NCBI RefSeq assembly: GCF_003590795.1
Contig: NZ_QYUL01000006.1
Span: 156,840-220,839 of the forward strand
Reading direction: 5' to 3'
Origin: Azospirillum cavernae
GTDB taxonomy: Bacteria; Pseudomonadota; Alphaproteobacteria; Azospirillales; Azospirillaceae
DNA length: 64,000 bases
How positions within the stretch are numbered: the first letter of the stretch is position 1; each line of letters opens with the position of its first letter. The notes below the pieces were generated by a model. That model made no database searches. It had not been told where the DNA came from and saw only the letters and a program-made list of their open reading frames with translations. Shown here piece by piece: positions 25,422 through 34,305 of this stretch. The position numbers and the translations under genes were made by a program.

Positions 25422-26674
25422 TAAACCAGTTCCGCGACATGGGGGATGGGAACGACGAACCGCCCACCCCACGCACGGATGCCCGACAACTGGTCCATGA
25501 TTTCCTCCCGCAGGTTCCATGGCAAAATCAGAATACGATCAGGTTTTTCCGCGAAAATCCGATCAGGCGACACGATGGGAATGCCGGTGCCGGGAAGAGA
25601 GCGCCCTTGCTTATGAGGGTTGATGTCGGCGACGAAGACGATGTCGCGCGCGGTGACTCCGCAGGCTCCCAGCAAGGTTGCGCCTTTGGCGGCGGCCCCA
25701 TAGGCGGCGACCCTTTGTCCATTGGCTGCAGCGACATCCAGGAAGCCGCGCAGGTCGGTGATGCAGCGGCGAACCGTGGCGGCGAAATTGTCGTATATTT
25801 CGTCGCGATCAAGACCGGCGGCGGCCTCCGCCGCGTGGATCCGCGCCAAGCCGTCCGACCGAGGGGCCGTCTCAGTCCCCGTTGTGGCGCTGTGGCGGAC
25901 CCAGAGGCGCAGGGAACCTCCATGTGTCGGCAATTCCTCCAGATCGAACACGACCAGACCATGCCGTTTCATTGCCCGTTCAAGCGACAGCAAGGAGAAG
26001 TAGGAGAAATGCTCGTGGTAGATCGTATCAAACTGGACACCCTTGATCAGCCGCAGCAGATGGGGAAACTCGCAGCTGAGAACGCCGCCGGAGTTCTCCA
26101 GAAGCAGGGCCAGACCGCTCAGGAAATCGTCAAGGTCGGGCACATGGGCCAAGACGTTGTTCGCCACCACCAGATCGGGAGGCGGTCCCGCTTCGCGCAG
26201 GCTGCGGGCCGTGCCCGCGCCGAAATAGCGGCCATCGGTCGGGATGCCGATGGCCCGCGCCGCCGCCGCCACGGTCGTGGAGGGTTCGATGCCGAGAACC
26301 GGCACCCCTATGGCCTGGAAGTGACGCAGAAGATAACCGTCGTTGCTGGCGATCTCGACCACAAGGCTTGACGGGCCAAGAGCGAGACGCTGCGCGGCTG
26401 TGTGGGCAAAATGCCGGGCATGCTCGACCCAGCTCGTGGAGCAGGACGAAAAATAAGGATAATCAGCGAAAATGGTTTCCGGCGGGATGCCGTGGTCGAG
26501 TTGCACCAGTCGGCAGTCACGGCAGACCGCCACCACCAGGGGAAAGCGCTCTTCCGGCTCCTTGGAGGTGAGAGGCAGGCGGTTGGCGAGCGGCAGCGCG
26601 CCCAGGTCAAGGATCGTCCGGATGTCTCCGCCACCACAGGCACGGCAGCGCAAAGGCGTTGCAGCCCCGGTCAT
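25421..26674 (-). CDS. NDP-sugar C-methyltransferase (TylC3/NovU type)
   Basis: About 417 residues from the ATG at 26674, which overlaps the upstream epimerase stop. There are three domains in order. First, an N-terminal zinc-binding Methyltransf_13 part (CRACGGGDIRTILDLGALPL, then CRDCRLVQLDHG). Second, a central SAM-binding class I part (VVEIASNDGYLLRHFQAIGV, VVANNVLAHVPDLDDFLSG). Third, a C-terminal Methyltransf_14 part (AYGAAAKGATLLGACGV, then PDRILILPWNLREEI). Also present is IYHEHFSYFSLLSLERAM, the catalytic His/Glu segment of the family. Members add a methyl to C3 of a 4-keto nucleotide sugar, giving a branched sugar. The next gene is a 3,5-epimerase, the same pairing used in deoxysugar pathways. 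Confidence 0.9.
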   Translation of the reverse strand: MTGAATPLRCRACGGGDIRTILDLGALPLANRLPLTSKEPEERFPLVVAVCRDCRLVQLDHGIPPETIFADYPYFSSCSTSWVEHARHFAHTAAQRLALGPSSLVVEIASNDGYLLRHFQAIGVPVLGIEPSTTVAAAARAIGIPTDGRYFGAGTARSLREAGPPPDLVVANNVLAHVPDLDDFLSGLALLLENSGGVLSCEFPHLLRLIKGVQFDTIYHEHFSYFSLLSLERAMKRHGLVVFDLEELPTHGGSLRLWVRHSATTGTETAPRSDGLARIHAAEAAAGLDRDEIYDNFAATVRRCITDLRGFLDVAAANGQRVAAYGAAAKGATLLGACGVTARDIVFVADINPHKQGRSLPGTGIPIVSPDRIFAEKPDRILILPWNLREEIMDQLSGIRAWGGRFVVPIPHVAELV

Positions 26675-27735
26675 CGTGGCGCCCCCGCCAAGGCCGGGGC
26701 CGCACACAGACGCAGATCGGCGCCCACCCGGCCCTGCTCCTGCAGGAACTGAAGGTGCTTCAGCCGAATGAAGCGGTGCGACTGGAAATCGTCGGCCGTC
26801 AGTTCCCGCGCCCGGATCCAACGGTCGACCTCCTCGCACCCCATCTCCACGGTCCATTCAGGCCGGAAATCTGGCAACTCCCGATGCGCGCGTCTGAAAT
26901 CGACCCGGTAGGAGCGCGGGTCGCTCCCGTTTTCCCCGGTGATCGCGATGTGAGTGCCTGGAACTTGATTCTGAACCAGCCGGGCAAGGTCGGCGACCGT
27001 CAGGTTGTTGTCGTCCCGCCCGATGTTGAACGGTCGGGCATGCACGATGTCACGCGGCGCGGTTGCCGCACGCAGCATCGCCTGGGCCATGTCCTTGATG
27101 TGAACAAGAGGACGCCACGGCGTACCGTCCGACAGAACCCGGATTTCGCCGGTGGTTCTTGCCCAGGCGACCAGATTGTTCAGAACCAGGTCGAATCGCA
27201 TGCGCGGACTGGCGCCGAACGCCGTGGCGAAGCGCAGGAAGACGGGAGAGAAGCGATCATCGGCCAAGGCCCCCAGATCGCGTTCGCAAGCCGCTTTGGA
27301 CTGGGCATAGGCGGACACCGGCCGCAATGGCGCTGTTTCCTCCAGCGGTGACGCGCAGTCGGCCGCCGCGCCGTAAAGGCTGCATGACGACGCGAACACG
27401 AAGCGCGGACAGCCGGCGGCCTTCGCCAACGCCGCCAGCCGAAGGGTGGCCGCATGGTTGATGTCTGGCGTCAAGGCTGGCGCCAATTCCCCCAACGGAT
27501 CGTTGGACAACCCAGCCAGATGCACGATGGCGTCCACATCCGTCACGTCGCCCGGTCCGACGTCACGCACATCGCGCCGGATGTCCCCGTCGGGGACAGG
27601 CTGCGGCTCCAGCGGATCGACGCAATCCTCGAAGTATCCATTGTCGAAACCGATCACATGGTGACCGGCGTTCTGGAACGCGGCGACCACCGCAGGACCG
27701 ACATATCCGAGATACCCAGTGACAAGGACGCGCAT
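26671..27735 (-). CDS. NAD-dependent sugar epimerase/dehydratase (extended SDR)
   Basis: About 354 residues from the ATG at 27735, with AAGGAAAG upstream. It is an extended short-chain dehydrogenase: VLVTGYLGYVGPAVVAAFQN (NAD loop, a G-x2-G-x2-G variant), IVHLAGLSNDPLGEL, FVFASSCSLYG with the catalytic Ser, and YAQSKAACERDL with the YxxxK pair. The sequence LSNDPLGELAPALTPDINHA resembles that of epimerases found in deoxysugar clusters. It likely forms or reduces the 4-keto sugar for the partner enzymes. ATGA overlap with the C-methyltransferase indicates co-translation. The exact reaction is not defined. Confidence 0.85.
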   Translation of the reverse strand: MRVLVTGYLGYVGPAVVAAFQNAGHHVIGFDNGYFEDCVDPLEPQPVPDGDIRRDVRDVGPGDVTDVDAIVHLAGLSNDPLGELAPALTPDINHAATLRLAALAKAAGCPRFVFASSCSLYGAAADCASPLEETAPLRPVSAYAQSKAACERDLGALADDRFSPVFLRFATAFGASPRMRFDLVLNNLVAWARTTGEIRVLSDGTPWRPLVHIKDMAQAMLRAATAPRDIVHARPFNIGRDDNNLTVADLARLVQNQVPGTHIAITGENGSDPRSYRVDFRRAHRELPDFRPEWTVEMGCEEVDRWIRARELTADDFQSHRFIRLKHLQFLQEQGRVGADLRLCAAPALAGAPR

Positions 27736-27826
27736 CGTCTTTCCTTTCCAGCGGGAACAGACACCCGGCTGCTTCCGGTATAGTCCCGGCCACCGCAAGC
27801 CGACCGCCGCTTCATAGGCGTTTTTC

Positions 27827-29077
27827 TTAAAGGCATTGGCCGCGCCGCAGCACGGGATCGACGGGCCAGAGAGAAGAGCGGACGGCGGCGGGGTTGACGC
27901 GATAGTTGCGCAGGATCGCGGCGATTCGCTGGACAGCGTCTCCGAGCGAGTTGCAGCCGAGCCGCCCGGCGTCGAGCCGGATCTGGCGCAAATACCCCTC
28001 TCCATCGGCGCTGAAGCCAGCGTGATGCCGTGGTGCTGGCGGCAGAACCAGGGTCGCCGGATCAATTTCCATCTCCAGGCGCTCGGCATGCTCCAGGATG
28101 GCTTGTTTCCACTCATCGAATGGGACGCTGATTCCACCCGGATCCCGCATGACACAACGGAGCACGCTGCGCTCATCCGCCGGAACCGGGGGGGCCGCGT
28201 CAGAATCTGCCGAGATGCCGAGTGTGATACGGACATTGGCGAGCGTGCCCAGCATCATCGTCTCCATGCCGGCCAGACGGGTGTCGGACAGCACGGTCCA
28301 GGATTCGATGGTCTGCCCGGCCTCTGCGGCAAGACGCTTCAGCATCGCGCGCATAGCTTCGGGTGTTTGCCCACGACCGCCGTTGCTCCCTCGTGACCAC
28401 CCGGCGATGGACAGAGGCTCCAGAGATTTCACGTATTCCTTCGCGCAAAACAAATTCGTCAGCGTCGCCCCGATGTCCGGCTGGAGATCGAAGAAGTAGC
28501 GTCCGCCCGCACGACCGCGTGCGGTGTCGATGACCGATCGGTGGACGAAACCATGGTAAATTGACGGCGCGCCGATCCAGCCGCGCCGTCGGGTGTAGAG
28601 TTCCTCCAGAACCTGTCGGCAGGATATCTCTTCCCAGCCATCTCCGAGAAGAACCTGTACCATATTGCGGAATTCCGGCGCATCGTGGCAAGGCCAGCCG
28701 TAGACGGCGGCGACCCACGTCAAAAGCCGGGCGCCGGTCGCCGCGATGATTTTTTTTGCCTGAGCGCAAGCATCGGGGAGCAGCGCGTCGTCGTCACCGA
28801 TAACAATGATCCATTCACCGCGCGCGGCCTCCAATGCCGCCGCCCAGTTGTCATGCATGGATAGGGGATGGTCGCTACGCCGGTAGACGATTCGCGGATC
28901 GTCGAAGGACAAGACCACCGCCCGTGTATCGTCTGGGCTGGCGTTGTCCTGAACGATCACCTCCAGGTCGCCATCGGTCTGCGCCAACACGGTTGGGATC
29001 GCTTCGCGCAGGGTTCGGGCACGGTTGCGCGTGGGAATGATGACGGAAAATGTGGGCATGGCTGCGGAGTTGAGCAT
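27827..29077 (-). CDS. Glycosyltransferase family 2
   Basis: About 416 residues from the ATG at 29077, which overlaps the stop of the mutase-like gene (ATGA); another ATG at 29059 gives the bare PTFSVIIPTRNRARTL start. It is a GT-A inverting transferase: FSVIIPTRNRARTLREAIPT, VIVQDNASPDDTRAVV, and EWIIVIGDDDALLPDACAQA with the metal-binding DDD. The ~250-residue C-terminal part is variable. It probably transfers the sugar made by this operon. About 90 bases separate it from the downstream epimerase, enough for an internal promoter, but none is recognisable. Confidence 0.9.
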   Translation of the reverse strand: MLNSAAMPTFSVIIPTRNRARTLREAIPTVLAQTDGDLEVIVQDNASPDDTRAVVLSFDDPRIVYRRSDHPLSMHDNWAAALEAARGEWIIVIGDDDALLPDACAQAKKIIAATGARLLTWVAAVYGWPCHDAPEFRNMVQVLLGDGWEEISCRQVLEELYTRRRGWIGAPSIYHGFVHRSVIDTARGRAGGRYFFDLQPDIGATLTNLFCAKEYVKSLEPLSIAGWSRGSNGGRGQTPEAMRAMLKRLAAEAGQTIESWTVLSDTRLAGMETMMLGTLANVRITLGISADSDAAPPVPADERSVLRCVMRDPGGISVPFDEWKQAILEHAERLEMEIDPATLVLPPAPRHHAGFSADGEGYLRQIRLDAGRLGCNSLGDAVQRIAAILRNYRVNPAAVRSSLWPVDPVLRRGQCL

Positions 29078-30228
29078 CAGCGCCACTTCTCCATCGGCAC
29101 CGGATAGTCGCGCCCGCCGCCACGGACCTGATCGGCCATGATCATCGCCTGTTCGATGCAATCATCGATGTCGAGGCTGTAGCGATAGCTGCCAGCCCGG
29201 CCGATTGAATAGACGCCGTCCGGCATCTCCTCGAAATAACAGCGGGCTCTGGCGATTTCCGACTGGTACGGCAAGGGATAGTGCCGACCGTTGAGCGAAG
29301 GAATCTCCATGCCGATGAGGGTTGTCGGCGATGTATGATGGGTAAATTTCTTGTATTCGACGAGGCGGGTAAACTTTTCATCATTGGCATAATACAGAAA
29401 ATACACATCGTTTGGAAATACATGCTCGGTCGGGAAAACGATCTTGTGCAAATCTCGACCGATAAAGCCAAGCTCACCATGGCATTTATCGAACAGGAGA
29501 TCCGGGGATATAGTGTTGACGATAATGTCGAATTGATGCCTATCGCCTTTGATGCTGACAGTTTTATTAGGAATGTCGTAGTGGTCGATGGTCGTGTTCA
29601 GAAGAACGCGAGCGCCCTGGGTGGCGATGTCGAAATAAGCGTTGTAGCCGTCATGGGCATAAGGATAGGCGGAAATCGCCGTATCCCAAGCGGCGCGCGG
29701 CCCTTCCTTGATGGCAACCCCCTTGGGAGACCAACTGAATGTGTCGATGGCCGAGTTGTCGTCGATCATCCACATTTTATGATTGTATTTTTCGACAAGC
29801 TTTCCGTAAAGCGTCTTGCCAACCGACCCGATCCAATACTCTTCAAGATTTTTGGCGTTCGATACGCCTTTTACTTGCTTCAGCTCCTGATGGACGATGT
29901 CGCGATCCGGCATGCGTTCGATGTCGTCCATGTGGATTGGAAAGCTGTAAAAGGCATCGTCCTGTTCCACATAGGTGAGGAATTCATGCTCGTTGCACCG
30001 GCGCAGCGGAATAATCGCATTGAGGTAGGTGTGGACGGCCTCGTTCTGAGTCAGGAAATGGCGCGGACCAAAGGTGTAGGGATGGCCGCCGTAAAAGAAG
30101 GTGCGGACACCGGCGCCGAGAAAGGGGGCGGCCTCGACAATCGTCACGTCCCACCCACCCATCAGAATCAGCTGATGAGCCGCCGCGCAACCCGCGAAAC
30201 CGCCGCCAATGATCAATGCCGTCTTCAT
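29077..30228 (-). CDS. UDP-galactopyranose mutase-like flavoprotein
   Basis: About 383 residues from the ATG at 30228, which has AGAGGA six bases upstream. The FAD-binding N-terminus is ALIIGGGFAGCAAAHQLILM followed by an acidic strand end (VTIVEAAPF). Next come GHPYTFGPRHFLTQNEAVHT, the substrate-domain segment WIGSVGKTLYGKLVEKYNHK, and a C-terminal GRAGSYRYSLDIDDCIEQAM, which matches the Glf end (R-x-x-x-Y-x-Y-x-D/N-M/I-D). These features fit a UDP-galactopyranose to galactofuranose mutase or a close relative acting on another sugar. The DNA is slightly less GC-rich than its neighbours. Confidence 0.8.
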   Translation of the reverse strand: MKTALIIGGGFAGCAAAHQLILMGGWDVTIVEAAPFLGAGVRTFFYGGHPYTFGPRHFLTQNEAVHTYLNAIIPLRRCNEHEFLTYVEQDDAFYSFPIHMDDIERMPDRDIVHQELKQVKGVSNAKNLEEYWIGSVGKTLYGKLVEKYNHKMWMIDDNSAIDTFSWSPKGVAIKEGPRAAWDTAISAYPYAHDGYNAYFDIATQGARVLLNTTIDHYDIPNKTVSIKGDRHQFDIIVNTISPDLLFDKCHGELGFIGRDLHKIVFPTEHVFPNDVYFLYYANDEKFTRLVEYKKFTHHTSPTTLIGMEIPSLNGRHYPLPYQSEIARARCYFEEMPDGVYSIGRAGSYRYSLDIDDCIEQAMIMADQVRGGGRDYPVPMEKWR

Positions 30229-30274
30229 CCTTATCCTCTTTCCCGTCAAGATTGATTGCCCGTGTTCTCGGGCG

Positions 30275-31402
30275 TCAGGCAGGCTCGCTGCCGTTCCGGT
30301 AGCAGCCGTGGCAGATCTCGGGAAGATCTCCGTTCAAATGGGCGCGACGGAACTGGCGGTAGGTTTCCCCGGTCCAGGCCGCCGTGAGTTCGCGGGCATC
30401 GCCCAGATCGCTGGCCTCCGGGGTGCCGACCGTGCAGCACGGTACGGCACGCAGGTCGGAGGACACGTACAACCGCTCGAAGGGCCAGGGGCACAGCGTT
30501 TCGCGCCTGCGCGTGTCGTATTTCTCGGTGACGCGCCAGAACGAGACCGCAACCCCGAGCGCCCTGCCGCGCTCCACCAGGTTCCAGCACGCTTCTTCCG
30601 AAACCTTGCCGTCCACCAGGATTTCGTCATTGCGCTCTCGCCACTCCTTCTGCCCCCAATCGGTCAGGGTGAGCGAAAAGGTCAAGTCGTGGAAGCCCAT
30701 GGCCGCCGCCAATTCGACGAAGTCCGACAACTGATGAAGGTTGTCGCGCTGAACGACGACCCACATCTTTGTGCGGGATACGCCCCGTTCGTCGCAATAG
30801 GCGTTGATCAGGCGGCAATTGGCGACCACGCGTTCGAACACCGAACCACGCCGAATCGCCTCGAACACGGCTCGGTCGGCCCCGTCGATCGAAATCTGCA
30901 CCTCGTTGGGATCGGCGTCGATCAGCTTGCGGTGATTGTCGTGGAGATGCAGGAGCGAGGCGTTCGTCGTGGTCCGCACCCAGATGTGGCTGGACCGCGC
31001 GTGTCGGATCATGTCGAACACCGCATCGCCTTGAAGAAGCGGTTCGCCCATGCCCTGAAGCTTTATTTCCACAACACCGTACTGTTCGTCGAGCAGATGT
31101 TTGAAGTCATCCAGAGACATGTCGGCGGCTCGTCGTCCCTTAGGCCAGTCGCTTACTTGGCACATCCGGCAACGGAAGTTGCAGCGGCTGACATTTTCGA
31201 TGTCGAGCTTGACCGGCAGGTAATCGATGTCCTCACCACCGAAACGGCCGCGCAGATAACGCTCCCAATTCTCACGGCGCCGGGAGGTGTGGGCCAGGGC
31301 CAGTTCCCGCTCGCGCCGATAGGCCTCCACCCCCGCCGAAGGCTGCGGTGTCGGCAGTACGGGGAGCGCCACGGCGTCGGGATGGCTTACGGTTTCCTGC
31401 AT
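30275..31402 (-). CDS. Radical SAM protein with SPASM-like C-terminal cluster site
   Basis: 375 residues. The [4Fe-4S] site is C74-x3-C78-x2-C81 (SRCNFRCRMC). Following motifs fit a radical SAM TIM barrel: IKLQGMGEPLLQGDAVFDM (GGE-like), VRTTTNASLLHL, and EVQISIDGADRAVFEAIRRG. The C-terminus has a second Cys set (LCPWPFERLYVSSDLRAVPC, then CTVG, then ICHGCYRNG) of the SPASM kind. Enzymes of this kind in glycan loci include deoxysugar dehydratases, epimerases and deaminases (for example DesII- or NeoN-type chemistry). The reaction here is not predictable. The preceding methyltransferase lies 46 bases upstream. Confidence 0.85.
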   Translation of the reverse strand: MQETVSHPDAVALPVLPTPQPSAGVEAYRRERELALAHTSRRRENWERYLRGRFGGEDIDYLPVKLDIENVSRCNFRCRMCQVSDWPKGRRAADMSLDDFKHLLDEQYGVVEIKLQGMGEPLLQGDAVFDMIRHARSSHIWVRTTTNASLLHLHDNHRKLIDADPNEVQISIDGADRAVFEAIRRGSVFERVVANCRLINAYCDERGVSRTKMWVVVQRDNLHQLSDFVELAAAMGFHDLTFSLTLTDWGQKEWRERNDEILVDGKVSEEACWNLVERGRALGVAVSFWRVTEKYDTRRRETLCPWPFERLYVSSDLRAVPCCTVGTPEASDLGDARELTAAWTGETYRQFRRAHLNGDLPEICHGCYRNGSEPA

Positions 31403-31448
31403 GATCGGTGCTTTCCGTTTTGAACCGGGAATGGGAGGAAAGACAGCC

Positions 31449-32117
31449 CTATGGCAATTCCGCTTCGATGATCGTCCAATAATGGTCGCCCCGATAGCCG
31501 GCTTCGGCGAACAACGCCTTCCAGCCGTCGGGGTCGTAGTGGGTTTCCGCCGTCAGCACCCAATCAAGGAAAAGTTGGCGCTCGACCGCGTCGCGGTAAC
31601 TGTCGACCTGGACATAGCCCCGACCGGGAGCGACGCGCTCCATCTCCTGTAGCGCCGCGATGCAACCGGCACGGTCCAGATTGTGCAGCGTGTTGATGGC
31701 CAGGACGGCGGAAAAGCTGTTGTCCGGAAAGGGGAGGGACACCGCATTGCCGAGATGCAGGCGACCCACCGTCCCAGGTTCGCAATGCTTGAGCGCGTAG
31801 GATGACACGTCCAGGCCGAACGCTTCCAGGCCGGGGCAGACGGTCATCAGATCCTTGACCAGGAACCCCTTGGCGCAGCCCACGTCCAGCACCCGGTCGC
31901 CGGGACGCAGGTGGAAATGGGCGACGATGTCCTCGGCGATCGGCAACCAGCGGCCATCGTAGCGGTAACCACCATAGCCGCACTCGCGAGGGCCATCGAA
32001 ATAGTCGAAACCGAACTCACGGGCGGCGCGAATATTCTCCGGGGTTTGCCCGGCATGGCGCTGATGCAGGTTTCGACGCGCCCGGGGATAGCGACGCAGC
32101 AGATCAATCTCCGCCAT
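31449..32117 (-). CDS. Class I SAM-dependent methyltransferase
   Basis: 222 residues, with its ATG overlapping the upstream epimerase stop (TAATG). The SAM site is RPGDRVLDVGCAKGFLVKDL followed by EAFGLDVSSYALKHC, then SVLAINTLHNLDRAGCIAAL-like sequence. The N-terminal 60 residues, including FDYFDGPRECGYGGYRYDGR, are characteristic of a methyltransferase group that sits beside radical SAM proteins in surface-sugar loci. It may methylate the sugar or intermediate handled by the adjacent radical SAM enzyme. There are no membrane segments. Confidence 0.85.
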   Translation of the reverse strand: MAEIDLLRRYPRARRNLHQRHAGQTPENIRAAREFGFDYFDGPRECGYGGYRYDGRWLPIAEDIVAHFHLRPGDRVLDVGCAKGFLVKDLMTVCPGLEAFGLDVSSYALKHCEPGTVGRLHLGNAVSLPFPDNSFSAVLAINTLHNLDRAGCIAALQEMERVAPGRGYVQVDSYRDAVERQLFLDWVLTAETHYDPDGWKALFAEAGYRGDHYWTIIEAELP

Positions 32118-33022
32118 TAGACCTCACCCCCGGCGGCGCGCCGCCCTTCCAGTTCCCGCCACACCGTGACGAAGCCCTCTTCCGGCGCGGTCCAGGCGAA
32201 GCCAGGAAAGGCCTTGATCGCGCTGATGATGTCGAAGTGGCGGTGGATGATCGGGTTGTTGCGAGGGGTGGGACGGATTTCCACCGGCTGACCACCGCTG
32301 GCCGCAATCGCCAGTTCCGCCACGTAGTGGAAGGACAGGGACCGCCCGGTAGCCACATTCAACACGCCCTGGCTGCCATGCTCCAGACAAAGCCGGACGA
32401 TGGTCGCGAGATCATCGACCAGCACATGGTCGCGGCATTCCTCGCCCCCGCCGAACAGCGTGATGGTCTCCCCCTTTTCCACCTGTCGGCGGAAGCGGTT
32501 CGGGCCGTAACCGTTGTGAGTGTCGTCGGCACCGTAGAGCAAGGAGGGGCGCAGAAGCGCCGTTGCCGGTCCCATGGCGGTCTGGAACATCAGTTCGCGC
32601 GCCAGATGCATCATGCCGTGGAAACCGCCGGGATGGCAGGGCGTCGTCTCGACAATCCGTGATTCCGCGTCCGGATAGACTGCGTCGGAACCGATATAGA
32701 CCAGATGCCGGATCGGCTGGGCCGCCAGAGCCCGGCAGGCCGCTTCGGCCATCGTCAGATTTTTCATGAAGGTGGCGATATCCCGCCCCCGGTCGGGCGT
32801 CAGGGCGCTGACGAAGACCATGGCGTCGTCAGGGCGCAACTGTTCGGCAAGCCGGGCCGCCGCGTCGTCAGCCAGCAGATCCAAACTGTCGGACCCCAGG
32901 GCAAGCACTGGCCAACCGCACTGTTCCAGGGTCCGGGTCACCCTGCGGCCGACAAAGCCGCGGGCTCCGACGACGACCGTGCGCGCGGGTGGGGTGGGAG
33001 ACGCGTGGCTGTGCTTCAGCAT
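32117..33022 (-). CDS. NAD-dependent epimerase/dehydratase (extended SDR)
   Basis: About 301 residues from the ATG at 33022. The longer frame to 33181 lies inside the upstream gene and is not used. The NAD loop is VVVGARGFVGRRVTRTL, followed by VYIGSDAVYPDAESRIVETT, where Ser is kept. The usual YxxxK pair is not evident: the corresponding segment reads GGFHGMMHLARELMF, so the Tyr has changed to His or shifted. That could make this an atypical SDR or a reductase. The C-terminus (RPTPRNNPIIHRHFDIISAI) looks like the substrate domain. The start overlaps the UGD-like stop by seven bases. Confidence 0.75.
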   Translation of the reverse strand: MLKHSHASPTPPARTVVVGARGFVGRRVTRTLEQCGWPVLALGSDSLDLLADDAAARLAEQLRPDDAMVFVSALTPDRGRDIATFMKNLTMAEAACRALAAQPIRHLVYIGSDAVYPDAESRIVETTPCHPGGFHGMMHLARELMFQTAMGPATALLRPSLLYGADDTHNGYGPNRFRRQVEKGETITLFGGGEECRDHVLVDDLATIVRLCLEHGSQGVLNVATGRSLSFHYVAELAIAASGGQPVEIRPTPRNNPIIHRHFDIISAIKAFPGFAWTAPEEGFVTVWRELEGRRAAGGEV

Positions 33023-34305
33023 GATTGAGTTTCCGGGGAAAGGGGGCGGCCGAGGCGGCGATGATCCAGACCTGCCGCGCGGCAGTCTTCGTGGTCGAGC
33101 AGCCCATAGGGATCGACGACCAGCCGGCCGACCATGGCCTCGGCTAGCGCAGCGGGGCGGATCTCGCGGAACGCCGGCCATGGGGTCATGAGCAGCACCG
33201 CCTCCGCTCCCTGGCAGGCCTCCAAGGCTCCCGTGGCCTCGACCGCGCCGTTCAACCCGGCAGCCGCAGCGGAGACGAGGGGATCATAGACGGACAGAGC
33301 CAGCCCGTTCAGATGGCCGATCAGGGCGAGTGCGGCGGAGTTCTTGGTGGACGCGGTGTCCTCCTTGTAGGCCAGCCCCAGCACGGCCACCTTGCACCCG
33401 TCCCGCAACGCGCCCAACCCTTGGGCAAGAACGCGCAAGGCCCAGTCCCGCCGATGTCGACTGTTGCCGATGAAGGCGTCGATCAGCCGGGCATCGGCGC
33501 CATGGATGGACGCCAGTTCCCGCACGGTGGCCAAGTCACGCTCCAGATTACCCCCGGCAATGCCCAGTCCGGGCATCAGATAAGCATGGGGGCCAATGCG
33601 GCGGTCCAGCTTCAAGGCCGGAACAATGTCGTGCCAGTCGGCTCCGATCGATTCACACACCTCCGCCAGCGTGTTGGCCACTGTCACCGAGGCGACGAGA
33701 CAGACGTTGATGGCGATCTTGGCCAGTTCAGCGCTCTCGAAGGCCATCGGCAGTTGCGGGCAGTCGAAGCGGTCCAGGAAGGCGGCCAAGGCCGGCGGAA
33801 GCGGCTGCCCGCCATCCGGAAGCCCCAGGATGATCCGCTCCGGGGCAAGGGCGCGCTCCACGGCACGGCCGAACACAAGGGTTTCGACCTGGTACAGCAG
33901 CGCAAATTCCGGCCGCTGGTGGGCACGGGTGAAACCAGGCGGCACTTGGCTGAGCAGAACGACCGGCGTCCCCGGCTCGACATGCGCGGCCACCAGATCA
34001 AGCAGTTCCTCCAGCCCCCGTAAATCGCTGCCACCGCCGGCGTCGGTGGGCACATCCGGAGCGACGTAAACCAACTGGCAATCACGCAAGGCGTCCGGAT
34101 CGGCTGCAAACCGGACGCGGCCCGCGACTTCGGACCGCAACGCCTCAAGCCCCGGTTCGGACACCGGCAACTGGCCGACGTTCAGGGCGGCGATGCGCTC
34201 CTGGCCGGGGTCGAAGCAGACGACCGAAAATCCCTTGGCGGCAGCGGCCAAGCCAGAGATCAGCCCAAGATGGGTCATGCCCGCGAAGGCGATACGGAGG
34301 GTCAT
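33016..34305 (-). CDS. UDP-glucose/GDP-mannose dehydrogenase homologue lacking the catalytic cysteine
   Basis: About 429 residues from the ATG at 34305 (ATGA overlap with the oxidoreductase). It has the N-terminal NAD domain (RIAFAGMTHLGLISGLAAAA), the central helix (ESAELAKIAINVCLVASVTV) with the conserved Lys and Asn, and the C-terminal UDP-binding domain (CKVAVLGLAYKEDTASTKNS). At the place of the family's GG-x-C-F-P-K-D catalytic loop it reads PGLGIAGGNLERD (residues ~245-257), so Asn253 sits where the thiohemiacetal-forming Cys should be. Without that Cys the normal two-step oxidation to a uronic acid is not expected. It may stop at the aldehyde, do another redox step, or be a binding protein. 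Confidence 0.85.
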   Translation of the reverse strand: MTLRIAFAGMTHLGLISGLAAAAKGFSVVCFDPGQERIAALNVGQLPVSEPGLEALRSEVAGRVRFAADPDALRDCQLVYVAPDVPTDAGGGSDLRGLEELLDLVAAHVEPGTPVVLLSQVPPGFTRAHQRPEFALLYQVETLVFGRAVERALAPERIILGLPDGGQPLPPALAAFLDRFDCPQLPMAFESAELAKIAINVCLVASVTVANTLAEVCESIGADWHDIVPALKLDRRIGPHAYLMPGLGIAGGNLERDLATVRELASIHGADARLIDAFIGNSRHRRDWALRVLAQGLGALRDGCKVAVLGLAYKEDTASTKNSAALALIGHLNGLALSVYDPLVSAAAAGLNGAVEATGALEACQGAEAVLLMTPWPAFREIRPAALAEAMVGRLVVDPYGLLDHEDCRAAGLDHRRLGRPLSPETQSC

